Origin: Kappaphycus alvarezii
Lineage: Eukaryota > Rhodophyta > Florideophyceae > Gigartinales > Solieriaceae
NCBI GenBank assembly: GCA_002205965.3
Contig: NADL03000060.1
Span: 1-64,000 of the forward strand
Length of the DNA stretch: 64,000 nucleotides
Direction: 5' to 3'
Shown here: positions 41,077 to 52,539 of the stretch, in pieces
How the letters are laid out: every line of letters begins with the position of its first letter
How positions within the stretch are numbered: the stretch's first letter is position 1
Position numbers and translations under genes: made by a program
Notes under the pieces: model-generated
What the model saw: the letters and a program-made list of their open reading frames with translations, nothing else
What the model was told of the DNA's origin: nothing
Database searches by the model: none

Positions 41077-42640
41077 TGGTAGGCATAAACCGTCGGAAGG
41101 AGATATACTCAGAACTGAATACCCCAAGAAGGAGGTGTTGCAAGCGACAAAAATGCTCTCGCGGTACAATTGAGCCAATAAAAAGGAGTTGATATGGAAG
41201 CAAAGACAGTTGACAGGGCTATAAGCAAGTATAGAATGGGCAGGGTCTACCACTGATTCTCTGTGACCAGCGTGAGAAAAATGGTTCTCGGGTCTGAAGT
41301 TGACCCTCATCTTCATATTACTCGGGACTTGACTTGAAGTTGTCTGCCAACTTGGTTGACCTCCCTAAGATGAAGCAGCTTACTCAGCTTATATAGATTT
41401 TTGGCTAACCATACAGTCTCAAACAGACATAATAAGAACCATAAAATGCATCAAATGGAATCGTATGAACGAAAAAGACTAACATCAGATACTGTCAGGA
41501 TAAATATCTAGATTTCTTCCTTAGTATCCCAATCCCCTAGATAAGAGCCAAAAAAATTCCCCAAAATATCCATTCCACCCATGCAGTCCCCACAGATATC
41601 TGGGAACAAGCTTACAATTCTCTATTTCCTCCTGGTAAATATCTAAACTACTGTACTACCGAAGATGCCCCCATCCGGTTCCAAAGTCAGGACCACCTGG
41701 TTCATACTTTCCGGCCCCCTCCCCAACATTCCACTACTTTCCATATCTCTCCACGCCTCATTCTTTTTCGTCCTCCTCTTCGTCCTCCTCTTCATCCTTT
41801 TCGGAAGTTTTAGACATAAGGATTACTCCCCCAGTCTCCCCTTCGTTCTTCACCTAAGTCCCCCCGCCTTTGTACACTAGTGGCTCCCACAGGTCCACCC
41901 AGTCCTCCTCCTCATCCTCCTATTCCTCCATCTCCTCATCCTACTTTTCCTTTACCTACTCCTCTGCTTCTTTCTCTGCCTCTTCCGCCTCCTGAAAGCA
42001 GTGCCGGCGGACCCACTCCCAAACGCGTTCCCCGTCCAATCACCTGCAGTAGTCGTCATAATCCGTTGGAACGTTGCCTAGCAGGGCCAACGCGTTGAGG
42101 AGACGGCGGCCTCGGGATGACTTGGTGGTGGTGAGGGAGGGGCAGAGGTTGGTCATGTTGAGGGAAATAAAAGGGGTGAGCCGAAAAGAGGTGAGCCGAT
42201 GGGTTTGTTGATGGCGGCGATTTTGCCTCAACGGAGTCGATTTCGAACTTTCAACAGGGCGACTCCTTCCAAAGGTTTCACGGCCTTGGACGAAATAAAA
42301 AATGTGTAGCAATGCCGCAGCTTTGAATTTGCATGCAATCAGGGCAATAACTAAAATTATGCTTGATAAAATATGGGAACTGATGTTGGAGGGTGAAGCG
42401 GATCACGAGTCGAAAATTTTATTTTTTGAAAAAGGAGTACTAAAGTGGTCAAAGGCAAAATAGAAATGGAGTTGCATACTGAATTTGGATTCATGTGAAA
42501 AAACTCGTTTCATGATTTTTTTCGTAACAGAAATTGATGGGAAGAATTGTTTTTGAAATTTCACGTGGAAGTTGAAGACAGGAGTTTGTGGAGAGCACCG
42601 CTCTCCTACAGAAAGGACCTTTTTTTGTAACAAAAAATAT
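41077..42640 (-). mobile_element. acLTR copy 4
   Basis: Minus strand: a leader with TTTTATCAAGCATAATTTTAG, a degraded acidic ORF, TATATAAGCTGAGTAAGC, and the tail TCGCTTGCAACACCTCC ending GCCTACCA at 41077. Groups with copy 5 over its whole length, including the ~500 bp before the ORF. The 5' boundary is approximate. Confidence 0.7.
41520..42155 (-). pseudogene. Acidic protein, copy 4 (degraded)
   Basis: Starts MTNLCPSLTTTKSSRGRRLL then NALALLGNVPTDYDDYCR, aligned with MSNLRPSAPITKNRPSRPLN of copy 1, and breaks after ~40 codons. Downstream only Glu/Asp-coding runs and a trace of the C-terminus remain. Confidence 0.65.
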
Positions 42641-43097
42641 ATCGACGCATTAGTTACAAGATCTGGTCGTCTCTGGCAGACGCTATCGTGTCCTGTACAC
42701 CTGTCCACGTGGCCGACATGGACCACCTGGTTAGCACTAATCTCCGCTATAAGCGCCAGAAGACGAGTTAAACTACCCCATCATTCCCCCCTTTAGCTAG
42801 CAACATAGTCCATTTCTGCACTGGACCCTCGATATTAATGCAGTAAAGTTTCTAGGCTGGCATTCTGAAAAATGGCCTGCTGTACGGTATTCTTCACATC
42901 GTGGGTAGCCAGCTCGAGACCCATCTAAGTGAGTGTCTGTTACTCCAGGTGTTTCAGAATGCGTGTGCAACTACCAACGTGTACAATTGTAAGATCAAAA
43001 GCTCTCTTCAGATTCCAGGCCAAGCACTGTTACTGCCTTCGTCAACCGAGTCGCTATGGACTAGCCGCAAGTCAACCTAGAGTCCCTTACACAAAAG

Positions 43098-43700
43098 ATG
43101 GAACAGTAACAGCAGGATCTCGAGAATATGAACAACCAGATTGCCTCACTCAGATCAGAGCTTTCCATTGGAGCACAAAGGGTATCCTCTTTGCAATCTA
43201 AACTGACAAACGTCTGAAAGCAAGCCTGTTCGTCAAGTAGTGCTCGTTCGAATAGTCATACTGGCCCAAAGAAAAACAAGCCAACTAGATTCACCGTAAA
43301 AGGGTCAGTTAGCAGCTGGTGTGATGAGATGGAAAACTACCTCGGACCGAAAAATGGTAATAGACGCCTACATACAGCACTCAGATACTTGGCTGGAAGT
43401 ACCCATAAGTGTTTCATGGCTCAATAAAAATAGAAAACGAAAAAGGAATAAATTCCTGGCAGAGCCTGAACGGTGCTTTGATCCAGCGTTTTGAAATATT
43501 GAAAAGAAAAGAATCGGAAGAAATTTGTTAGGATTGAAACCACTCTCAAAGCGCTCTCAAGGAAAACGGATGTTGGAAACGACGTTTTTCTAGCCATAAA
43601 AAAGATCAATGAAGAAGCTGCAGAGGCAAACAACGACTTTAGGCTGCTACAGTTGCTGGGCAAATATTCCGAAGAGTATAAGGAGGTAGTCGCAGTTATA
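43098..43700 (+). pseudogene. Gypsy-type gag remnant
   Basis: One frame, with stops, reads ENMNNQIASLRSELSIGAQR, VSSLQSKLTNV (coiled coil), then KPTRFTVKGSVSSWCDEMEN and HTALRYLAGSTHKCF, the K-P-x-F-x-G...W capsid motif followed by A-L-x-Y-L-x-G-x-A of Ty3/gypsy gags. Structural protein of a virus-like particle; no pol follows. 42650-43090 holds nothing recognisable. Confidence 0.6.
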
Positions 43701-43878
43701 TTATATTTAAGCTAGCGGAGAAGGGTGAATCAGATATATGAATCGGCGATAGGTGCTCAGAACCATTCCAAAAGGCCCCGAAGAGGAGAGGAACCTGCCG
43801 TTTTCGGGCAACTTGCACCAATGGGCATTATATCATCACAAGGGAATTATACGGATTCAGTTGTATGTGATAGAGATT

Positions 43879-45290
43879 TTAAGTAGAGGAATATTTGACT
43901 AAATAGAAATAGATGATCTCCCGTAGTAAACGTAACAGAAAAAAACCTTTTTCATCTTGTATGCTTCCTATCGCACAATATGGTAAGGTGTTATCATATG
44001 ATAACACACTATCATATGTTGACGTGTCCACAAGAGTTTGGTTCGCTGCCTGCACAGATCGAACTAGGTCATTTTGCTCTCTCAAGTGCAAAGGCTCCCA
44101 ATCGAACCCACTCTGTTCAATTTCGGCCTCTCTCTGCTCGCTATGTTGCTCGAATTCCCTCTGCGTCATAACAGCTTGTTCTATTTCGATATCATAGAGT
44201 TCTAAAATCATGTGAAATAAACTTCCTTCTTTCATCCTTACTGTTAGCATATTCTCCGTGCTGATTTATCCGCCAAAACATGTTATGAAGAATGAAACAC
44301 GTGCTACTAATGTTCATGACATCTTCCTCATACCATTGGTTGCACTCTCGCCTTAGAATATAGTAAAGAGCTTTTAATAATCCAAAAGTTCTCTCAATAT
44401 CTTTCCCTATTGCCTATTGGCGCTTGGTGTACTGTGTTTCAGCAACGCTGTCAGAATGATGTAGTAGTTTTGCAAAAAATGCCCAATCAGGATAAATTCC
44501 GTCAGCAAGAAAGTACGGAATTTCTCGCAGAATCGTTGAAGCAACAATACGATACTCAGACGAAAGTTTGAAATTGAATAAATCGTTGAAGATGTAGGTA
44601 AAAAGCGGTGAAACCGCGAGCATAGTCTCATTATTTTTGGTTCCACAGCATCCAGGAAACCAATACCAGATATATAGATCCCTATCTCACCATGCTTTAA
44701 CCTGAATCGTAGCCAACCTACCATCTTTCGTGTTATGGTACTAGCTCTTGAGAGCGTATGGGCAGTTCTTTCACGTAATTTTATTGCACTCGACAGCACC
44801 GATACACCCCGTGAAACCACATTCTATGTATCTCTTTTCTATAGCATCCAATTCCTTCATTGACGGTCTGCGATTCAGGAATTAGGATCCATACAACGTC
44901 ATTACACACTCATAAAAAGATTTTAAATACTGTCGTGATGTCTCTGGGGATATCTCAGCACTATCACCGAGATCATCCAATGGTCTAGCTGTTCTAAGCC
45001 TGCCTAAACAAGCTAAAACCTTAATATATGACAGCATCCCTACTTTTCGTGCTGCTTTATGTCTCGTTTTACATATGGAAGGAAAGTGTTTCGTTACGTC
45101 ATCATGAATGCGATAAAACATGGGCCATGGGACTCTGAATCTTCCGTGGGATGCTCGAAGATTGTACGTTGGACTAGAACCGAGGTATTCTTCAATCCAT
45201 ATGCCTTTACAACGCTCGGAATTCCTTCTGCCTGGTTAACTTTCTTTACACCTGGGCACGGCTGCCAATTGAGCCTTTTCCACCTCGTTC
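43879..45290 (-). pseudogene. PIF/Harbinger-type transposase (broken)
   Basis: 44882-45121: FYRIHDDVTKHFP, KVLACLGRLRTARPLDDLGD, AEISPETSRQYLKSF. Then in pieces: GCIGAVECNK (first catalytic block, Asp to Glu), YIWYWFPGCCGTKN, LADGIYPDWAFFAKL (second Asp) and AIGKDIERTFGLLKALYYIL (Glu). The tail 43879-44250 includes FILHNMF-like sequence and an acidic/Gln-rich end. Known role: DDE transposase of PIF/Harbinger elements, which needs a Myb-like partner not seen here. Several frameshifts. Confidence 0.85.
43988..44007. repeat. 20-bp perfect palindrome
   Basis: GTGTTATCATATGATAACAC is its own reverse complement; it lies in the C-terminal part of the Harbinger coding remnant and is followed by a near repeat CTATCATATG. 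Confidence 0.75.
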
Positions 45291-46122
45291 GTCGCAGCAG
45301 TAATCACAGAGAAAAAAGACCCTGGATTTGAACTACGTGCGATAACACTAAATTGGCCTCTCGCCTCCGCTTTCGTAATTGTTCCATGATATCATGGTCC
45401 TGAGCTTTGTGAGTGTTGTCCAACTTGTCGCAAGATACTGTTGGCTCCAGCCGAGTAGGAGCCTGTGTATTACTTTCCTTAGGGTTTCCGATAAACCGTC
45501 ACTGCTTGAGTTGCTTTTCTTATTTTCTATTTCTGACGGTGTATATCAATTTTTCGAGTTGAAAATTAAACGCCATTGATAAGCTTGCTTTAAGTCTGCG
45601 ATTTATTGAAGTCCAGACACTAACTGTAATACTCTTGTAGTCAATACGTAAAACTATCAGTGCTGTACAATATCCAAGAGTAGTCCTTTGCAGCGGAAAG
45701 ACGAAAGTAGAGGGAGCTTGACAGCAAAGTAGCAGCCATTCCTAATGAAGCGCTACCAGGGAAGTCGAAATTGGGTATGGAGTTTGTGCCGTAAGTTTTG
45801 GACTCGCTTGAATTGCCGTCTGATTCGACGTCGACGGTAATCGACGAATACGCGGTCTCTGCCGCAACCCGCAGCGAGTGTTCGACGGGAGGAGTGAAGA
45901 CCTCGCTTCATCAGCAGCTTAGTTATGCGATTTGATCCACGTGTGCCGCATCTGTGATATGTGGCGCCCCACAACATGCAGAGTTCAGCCACCCTTTTCA
46001 AACTGGGGAAAATGGGGGGCTAATTTACTGTGGTAGATATGTGGGTTGGTACGCAGCAAATTTGTACCGGAGCGTAGATACCGTATAATGTTCAAATACA
46101 GTAGGGTATTCAGCGACTTTAC

Positions 46123-46600
46123 ATGTTGCAACTGCATATTTCATTGGAGCAGCGCTTTCCAGATCCTCCACATCCTTCCTCTGGCTTCCTTGCAGACTCC
46201 CAGCTGACCAGAGAGGAACGGCAGGCTCGAATTGACCGCACTTATCCTTCTGCTTCTTCCGCGACCCAGCTCCGCCTAGATGTTTTTATTAATGACTCCG
46301 AGTTCGCTGCCAGCCCGCAGGCCTTTGATGTCTCTGTCATCTGTCCGCACTCATCCGGGTTTCGTTCTTGTCCTCCACATGGCCATATCTCGAAGAAAGA
46401 ATCAGAGAAACGCCACCATTGCCGTACTTTATACTTTATACTTTATACGAATACTCGGACTGGACCTTCACCCCATGGTTGCTGATGTCTATGGTTGCAT
46501 TGGACCCGGGTTTGATCAAGCTGTGCAAAAAGTCGCCCTTTTTGTCGCCAGCAAGCGTGGTACCTCTGTTGCCGCCGAGAAAACATTCGCTCCTCGTTAG
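46123..46600 (+). pseudogene. LINE-C endonuclease fragment
   Basis: LTREERQARIDRTYPSASSA, TQLRLDVFINDSEF and SPQAFDVSVICPHSSGF give the two Asp positions; KKESEKRHHCRTLY gives the Lys region; a changed frame continues VYGCIGPGFDQAVQKVALFV. Same family as 12540-12940 but on the opposite strand. Confidence 0.72.
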
Positions 46601-48700
46601 ATTCGTATGCCTGATTGTCCAATACGTTGCTACGTCCGTTAATCGGCGGCGTCTCGACCAGACCACCGATTTGGCCCCTGCTGTGCAGTCCCAGGCCCTG
46701 CGCTGTATGGCGCTAGCGGTCTCCTGTGTATTGATCATTAAAGGTGATGCTTTCGTAAATATCAATTCCTTCGTGGCCATGGCAAATAATTATCTTTTTC
46801 TAGCGCTACATCATCAATGTTGATTTCAAGGCTAACAGTCAGGAAATAATCCGAAAAAATGAAAACTCTGCACTAACAAACCGCACTCTACATGATTCAC
46901 TTTTAAAATGTGTGGATGTCAGTACAAATATCGGCTATCTGACGGAATATACTGGGACACAGCCGCCCACATCTTTCAAATATTAAAGAACCAAACCTTT
47001 TTTCCCCTTTTAAAATAGCCGCTCCATATCCCTACTCAACAGAATACCCAAACTTTCCCCCCCTTTTAAAAGAACCAGACAATGCTATTATGCTAGTTCA
47101 GTCTATGCCCACATACTATGATGCGGGCTGAGACTGAACTGGCTACATTGAACCAGAATGAAGTGAACTCCTTTATTATGGATGAATCTCAATGCAGACC
47201 GGCTTTCAAAATGATCAATACCGAACAACCTAGGAGAAAAAATAAATCTCCCTTCTTGTTTGATTTTTTGAAGTTTGAGAAGTCTGCGAAGTCCGAGGTA
47301 CCCCCTGTAAATATGTTGGCCGGACCAATCGGTTGAGTGCTTTTCTAACCGGATTATCAGTGGCCGGAGAGGTATTAAAACGGACTCAAAATTTTATGTA
47401 CATGGCAGAGCAAATGATACTTTCAATGGGCTTCTAAAGGGCTAGACTAGAATAAAAGACGGTATAAATGTTTAACCAAAAAGTATTCATGGTTATCAGA
47501 GCATGATTTGTGGAACAATGAGTCTCATTAGCCGGGAAGTGATTCAGACTCGTCAGGCCTGGGTCCCGCCGATCCAATAAAGCAGATCACGAGCTGGGTT
47601 TCAGGTGATACAGCAGCATCATTTTACGTCGACTTCGGGCAAATTTTTTGGGGTATCGTAATTATTTTCCGGGCCGTGGCTAAGTACGAATGAAATCTTA
47701 GATTGTTTCTTGACTTCACCATTTAAATGAGGGACAAATTCGCAGTACCAATAAACTTTGTAGTCCTCTGGGGCACTAAAGCTAGATCATTGTAACATTT
47801 TGTCGCCCGCCCAATTCGAGGATTGATCCGTTGTCGCTTATTTTGATGTTGAAGCCATTCATGCAATGATTAGTTTTATTACCATGCATTTCGTGCATTG
47901 CGGGTTACTAATTTCTGAATACCCTCCGCAAGCATCTATGCCACACTGTACAACTCGCAAAGACTTACTGTACCACCAGTATTGAGGAAACCTGGGTGCT
48001 GTTACAATTTCAAAGAATAAATTATGCAAAATTATTATAAATTATAATAATTAGCAGTACTACTGTACTACTGTACCCAATCATGAAAAAGCGGAATTTT
48101 GTTTTGAAAAGCTGGCCAACCTGTTTCGGGGAAATTTTTGGGTTATTTTAAGGCATGGAACATGTGGGCGGTTACAAAACAAAACCGTGCACATCGAGCA
48201 TTCAGGAAACCAAAACCCTGTTTTTCGTGCGTCCGCATCAGAAGCTTGCCTTCTGCGCACTGATGCCATTCATGTGATGCCTGCCATTTAAGCGCGACAC
48301 AGGACCAAAATTAATAAAATTAATATCATCCTTAGTCAAGCATGCCAAGCTTACCCTCCAGCCTTGGAACGCGATTTCCGAAAGTCCCTCCAAAACGTTT
48401 TTCTGTAACCATCCATACCTTGCAACTCGAAGATCCGAGCACTACTTAAGTGTTCTCTTGAAAGAACTTTCGACCCGCATCCAACTCGTACAAATCAGCC
48501 TGTCCAACATCCACAACAGAAAACTGTCAGCCACACCCTTCCATTAGCTGGAAGTAATTTATTCTGTGCAAAGGCTGTCGCATAACGCTCGTCTTGCGCC
48601 CGTCGCCACACTACGTGCCCTGCCCGTCACGTGTATCACTGTTACGCTCACCTCACACAAAGTTGAGGATTTGACTAGCATCAAGCCAAACAGACTGTGA
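46600..48700. other. Mostly unassigned; contains a LINE-B 3' fragment at 47900-47985
   Basis: At 47900-47985 GAATACCCTCCGCAAGC, CACTGTACAACTCGCAAAG resembles the LINE-B 3' UTR. CCAAACCTTTTTTCCCC (46991) and CCCAAACTTTCCCCCCC (47048), plus GGGGAAATTTTTGGGT (48128), are copies of the recurrent terminal motif. A 72-codon frame at 47118-47336 is not recognised. Confidence 0.4.
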
Positions 48701-48769
48701 CTTTTGTGAAATACACCTTACCGGGTCCTCGAAGCTTCAGTTCTGAAAAGGAAAAACAACAAGCAAGGC

Positions 48770-49387
48770 ATGCAGGCCTGCACCTATTGGTATCCTCATA
48801 TGAACTGGGCGTGCTACCCTCAACTTTTCTGCCTCCCAAGGGCCGGGGGGGGAAGTAAGAAAAAGAGCGAAAATGATTCAAGCTGCTCGAAATCAGGCAA
48901 ATCGAAGAAAAAATCTTCTGAAAGCTGCCCCCGAATGATTTGTCAAGTGAAATGCAGTGTGCCAAAGAAGGAAAAAAAGAAGAGAAACAAAGAGCGGAAG
49001 AGTAAACATTCGGACAGCAGCTCCTGTGAGGAAGAAAAGAACGTCTGCGATAAGAAGAAACGCGTTTGTTATTGCTTTGTCAAAGAGGACAAAAAGGGGA
49101 GCAAGTCCCGTGAATCCAAAAAGAATAAAAAATGCAAATGCGATTCATGCAGAAAGGAGAGGAGAGAGAAGAGGGAGGCTCAAAAGAAAAAAGAGGAGAA
49201 GGAGAAAAGGCGAGCTGCAAAGAAATATAGACAATGTGTTCTAAGGAACATGGAGTGCGAGGAAAAACTTGTTTGTCAGAAAAAGATTGTGTGTGAGAGG
49301 AAAGAGTCTTCAAAGAAATGCAGCGATGAAGAAACAAGTATCTCTTGTGATGGAGCATGGCGTCAGTTCTGGGAGTACTACTGCTAA
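48770..49387 (+). CDS. Lys/Cys-rich protein, 205 aa, unknown family
   Basis: The longest clean frame outside the transposons. It has 21 Cys, many as single Cys separated by charged runs (SDSSSCEEEKNVCDKKKRVC, KKNKKCKCDSCRKERREK), long Lys/Glu stretches and a final WRQFWEYYC. No signal peptide and no known domain that I recognise. The first ~25 residues (ACTYWYPHMNWACYPQLF) are aromatic and uncharged, unlike the rest, so the true start could be a later exon boundary. Composition recalls small basic Cys-rich structural or nuclear proteins. It could be a host gene or exon, or an unusual repeat-derived frame. Confidence 0.5.
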   Translation: MQACTYWYPHMNWACYPQLFCLPRAGGGSKKKSENDSSCSKSGKSKKKSSESCPRMICQVKCSVPKKEKKKRNKERKSKHSDSSSCEEEKNVCDKKKRVCYCFVKEDKKGSKSRESKKNKKCKCDSCRKERREKREAQKKKEEKEKRRAAKKYRQCVLRNMECEEKLVCQKKIVCERKESSKKCSDEETSISCDGAWRQFWEYYC

Positions 49388-49399
49388 ATGGGCTTTTCA

Positions 49400-51000
49400 A
49401 ATTTGTTTGGTTAGTCTGTGATTCTCCCTCTATAGATATGTAACAAATTATACCGAATAGAGCATGGGGAGCAAGGTCTTGTGGTGCGGCTGCTGATTCT
49501 GTTTCCTTGCTGGAAGAAAGACATAGATCTACTTATCGCAGCTGTCACTCGTTCTGGGTCATATCCTAATTGATTTCAGTGATCCGTTCTTACTAATGTA
49601 CTCTGTTGTGATTTTGCATAAAAAGATTCTTTATGACTAGGTGTATGAGTGGGCTATTCTCCTTCTACGACAAGCTGCTTTTACAGTCACCTCCAACGCG
49701 GATTGCTTGTTCACGGGGCCACCAGCTTCTCTTTAGTTGGTAAAATTGCTCTGTTATTCGTCCAGTACCGTAGATCCTCTATCATGGTTTGAGTGCAAAT
49801 CCATAAGACTCCCAGCCTTTGCACCACTCAAAATAAACCAATCCTACTTACTCCCGTGCGTGGGTTCTGTTCTTTCACACCAAAGTTGAGTTCAGACCCA
49901 CGTTTTTCATAAGAAGGCCATGATGACGACAGTCGAGTCAGGATATGGACGGGAGTGGAAATTTTTCGGTGTTTTTACCACTAGAAGATATATTCGACTA
50001 AATATGGACGGTAAAGCGGTTTCTGTGATTGGTACGCCATCGACTGGGCTTCTTTCTAGCATAAATTATATATTTCACGTAACTGCACACAATTATAGAA
50101 GTTGACTGGGTATCAGCCAGCTTACCTGTTACAGAAAATGAAGCCCTCAGTTTCCCCTGTATCTTAATTCTCCTTTCTTCTCTCTATTACTTCAAAGTTA
50201 TCTATCGCTAGCTTTCTCCCATCTTCTATTTCTCAATCAATTGTTGAGCCAGTCGAGTCGCCTTTGAGATGTATGTCTCCGTCATCATAGGTTTAGCGCA
50301 ATCACTGCTGTATGTAATGTTCAACAGTTATGTCTTCAAATATATAATGGTGTATATGTTCGAACATGATTATCCCCCACTACGCACCGCGACGCCGGAT
50401 GTCAGTCACGATATCTTTTGTACTTAAAACTCTCTACACTTTTCTCCATAGACTAAAAAGTGCAGTGTGCATGTGCGTGAAATTTTCCAGTGCTCGCCGA
50501 TGGCATTCCATTATACCAGTAGATAGAGGGGGGGGCAACAAATAAACATGCCGTATTGGAATTTACTGCCAACGCAAAGTGTGGCTGGAAAAAAATACCT
50601 TGCATCTTCGAAACCAATTCTTTTATACCACTGGCGGTAGTTCCCATAAGCTCTTTGACAAAGGAGCGCGCCGCCGGATGCCAGCCTACAAGCGTTGAAC
50701 TGTGGACAGTAAATAGCTTGTTTTCCCCAACAATTTACAAAAAAACACTTGGTATTTATGCTACCTATTCTCTGGTGTCGTTTTTATCTCTAAAGCCTGA
50801 TCTTCTTGTTTACGTCAATTTCAATCATAGGGGCACAGTATCTGATTCATAGACGTCCACATAAGAGTTGAGGGGAGAGGTCCATATCCAGAGATGGCTC
50901 TCCAGTAAAGATATTGGCGGCTGTGGCTACGCAATTCGAATAGATGGTACATTAATCAACAACCTCAAACCACATCCTTTTTGTTCTTATAGCAATGGTC
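49400..51000. other. No recognisable gene
   Basis: Only short frames. 49945-50000 (TTTTTCGGTGTTTTTACC, AGAAGATATATTCG) looks like the edge of a degraded SR115 copy. AT-rich otherwise. Confidence 0.35.
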
Positions 51001-52515
51001 ATTTCTGTAAGAAAGCGGTCCTCTCCACAAACTTCTGTCTTCTTCATCCCTGACCTCCGATTTTTTAAAACAACTCCTCCCACCAATTTTCTTTTACGAA
51101 CAAAGTCATGAAACAAACTTCCCCAATGAACTCAAGTTCACTGTAAAACTACATTTCTATTTTATCTCTTAGGATTGGGGTCCTCCTTTTTCACAAAATA
51201 AATCTTTCGACAGGTGATTCGCTTTGTCCTCCAAATTCATTTCCGATATTTTATCAAGCAGATTTTTAGTTATTGCCCTGATTGCATGCAAATTCAAAGT
51301 TGCGACATTGCCTCATATTTTTTATTTCGTCCAAGGCCGTGAAAATTTTCGAAGAAGTCGCCCTATTGAAAGTTGGAAATGGACCCCGTTGAGGCAAGAT
51401 TCCCGCTATCAACAGAACCCATCGGCTCACCTCTTTTCGGGTCACCCCTCTTTTTGCCCTCAACATGGCCAGCCTCCGGCTGTCCCTCACCATCGCCAAC
51501 TCATCCCGAGGCCCCCGCCCACTCAACGTTCTGGCCCTGAAAGGGACCAACCGACTATGATGATTACTGTAGAAGAATGGACCGGGACCGCCTTTGAGAG
51601 TGGGTCCGCCGGCACTGCTTCGAGGAGGCAGAAGAGGCAGAGAAGGAAGTAGAGGAAGAGAAGTCAGAAGAAGAGGTAGAAAAGGAAGAGTCTGAGGCTG
51701 AGATGGAAGGATCGGAAGGTAAGGAGGACTGGGTGCACTCGTGGGAGCTGCTGTGGAGAGCGGAGGGTAGACTGCGAGAGTAATCGTTTTTTCTGACTCT
51801 TCCGACAAGGATCAAGAGGATGATGAAGAGGTGGACGAGGAGGATGAGGGGGAGGGAGACATTGAAAGTGTTAGAATGGTGGGGTGGAGGCTGGACAGTA
51901 TGGAGCAGGTAGTCTCAACGCTGGAAACGGATTGGGCATCTTTAGTGGATTAGATATATCCCAGGAGGGAATAGAGAATTTTAAGCCGTTCGCAAATATT
52001 TGTGGGAGCTGCTTGTGGGGAATGTATACTTTGGGGGGAATTGTTTGGCTCTGATCTGGAGGATTAAGATATTAAGGAAGAAATCTAACTATTTATCCCG
52101 ATAGTATCTACTGTTACTCTTTCTCGTTCACACGATCCCATTTGATGCATTTTATAGTTCTTAGTATGTTTTTTTGAGACTTTAAGTTAGACAAAAATTC
52201 TATATAAGCTGAGTAATCTGCTTCCTCTTATGGAGGTCAAGCAACTTAGCAGACAACTTTAAGTCAAGTACCGCGTAGTAGGAGGTTGAGAGTCAACTTC
52301 AGACCCAAGAACCATTTTTCCTAAGTCCACCCACAGAGCATCAGCGGTGTACTCTGGCCCTTCTATACTTGCTTGTAGCCCTCTCAATTGTCGTCCTTAT
52401 CCAACCCTCTTTGTTCGTTCAACTACACCTCGGTAGCAATTTTATCGTCTGCGACACCTCCTTCTTACCGTAATTGGTTCTAAGTATCTCTTCTCCCGAC
52501 AATTTACCACTATCA
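51000..52515 (+). mobile_element. acLTR copy 5
   Basis: Shares with copy 4 the pre-ORF segment (TTTAGTTATTGCCCTGATTG, TTTTTTATTTCGTCCAAGGC), the degraded ORF, TATATAAGCTGAGTAATC near 52200 and the tail CTCCCGACAATTTACCACTA ending TCA at 52515. The 5' boundary is approximate. Confidence 0.72.
51465..52065 (+). pseudogene. Acidic protein, copy 5 (degraded)
   Basis: Starts MASLRLSLTIANSSRGPRPL and meets stops after ~30 codons. Glu-rich frames follow (EEEVEKEESEAEMEGSEGKE) and the C-terminal block is recognisable only as DNA (ATATCCCAGGAGGGAATAGA). Confidence 0.6.
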
Positions 52516-52539
52516 CATTGCTAGAGGGACTTCAGTTCG

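Noticed and set aside
45753..46001. 82-codon Arg/His-rich minus-strand frame
   Set aside because: No motif, no continuation in neighbouring frames and no relation to the flanking Harbinger or LINE pieces.
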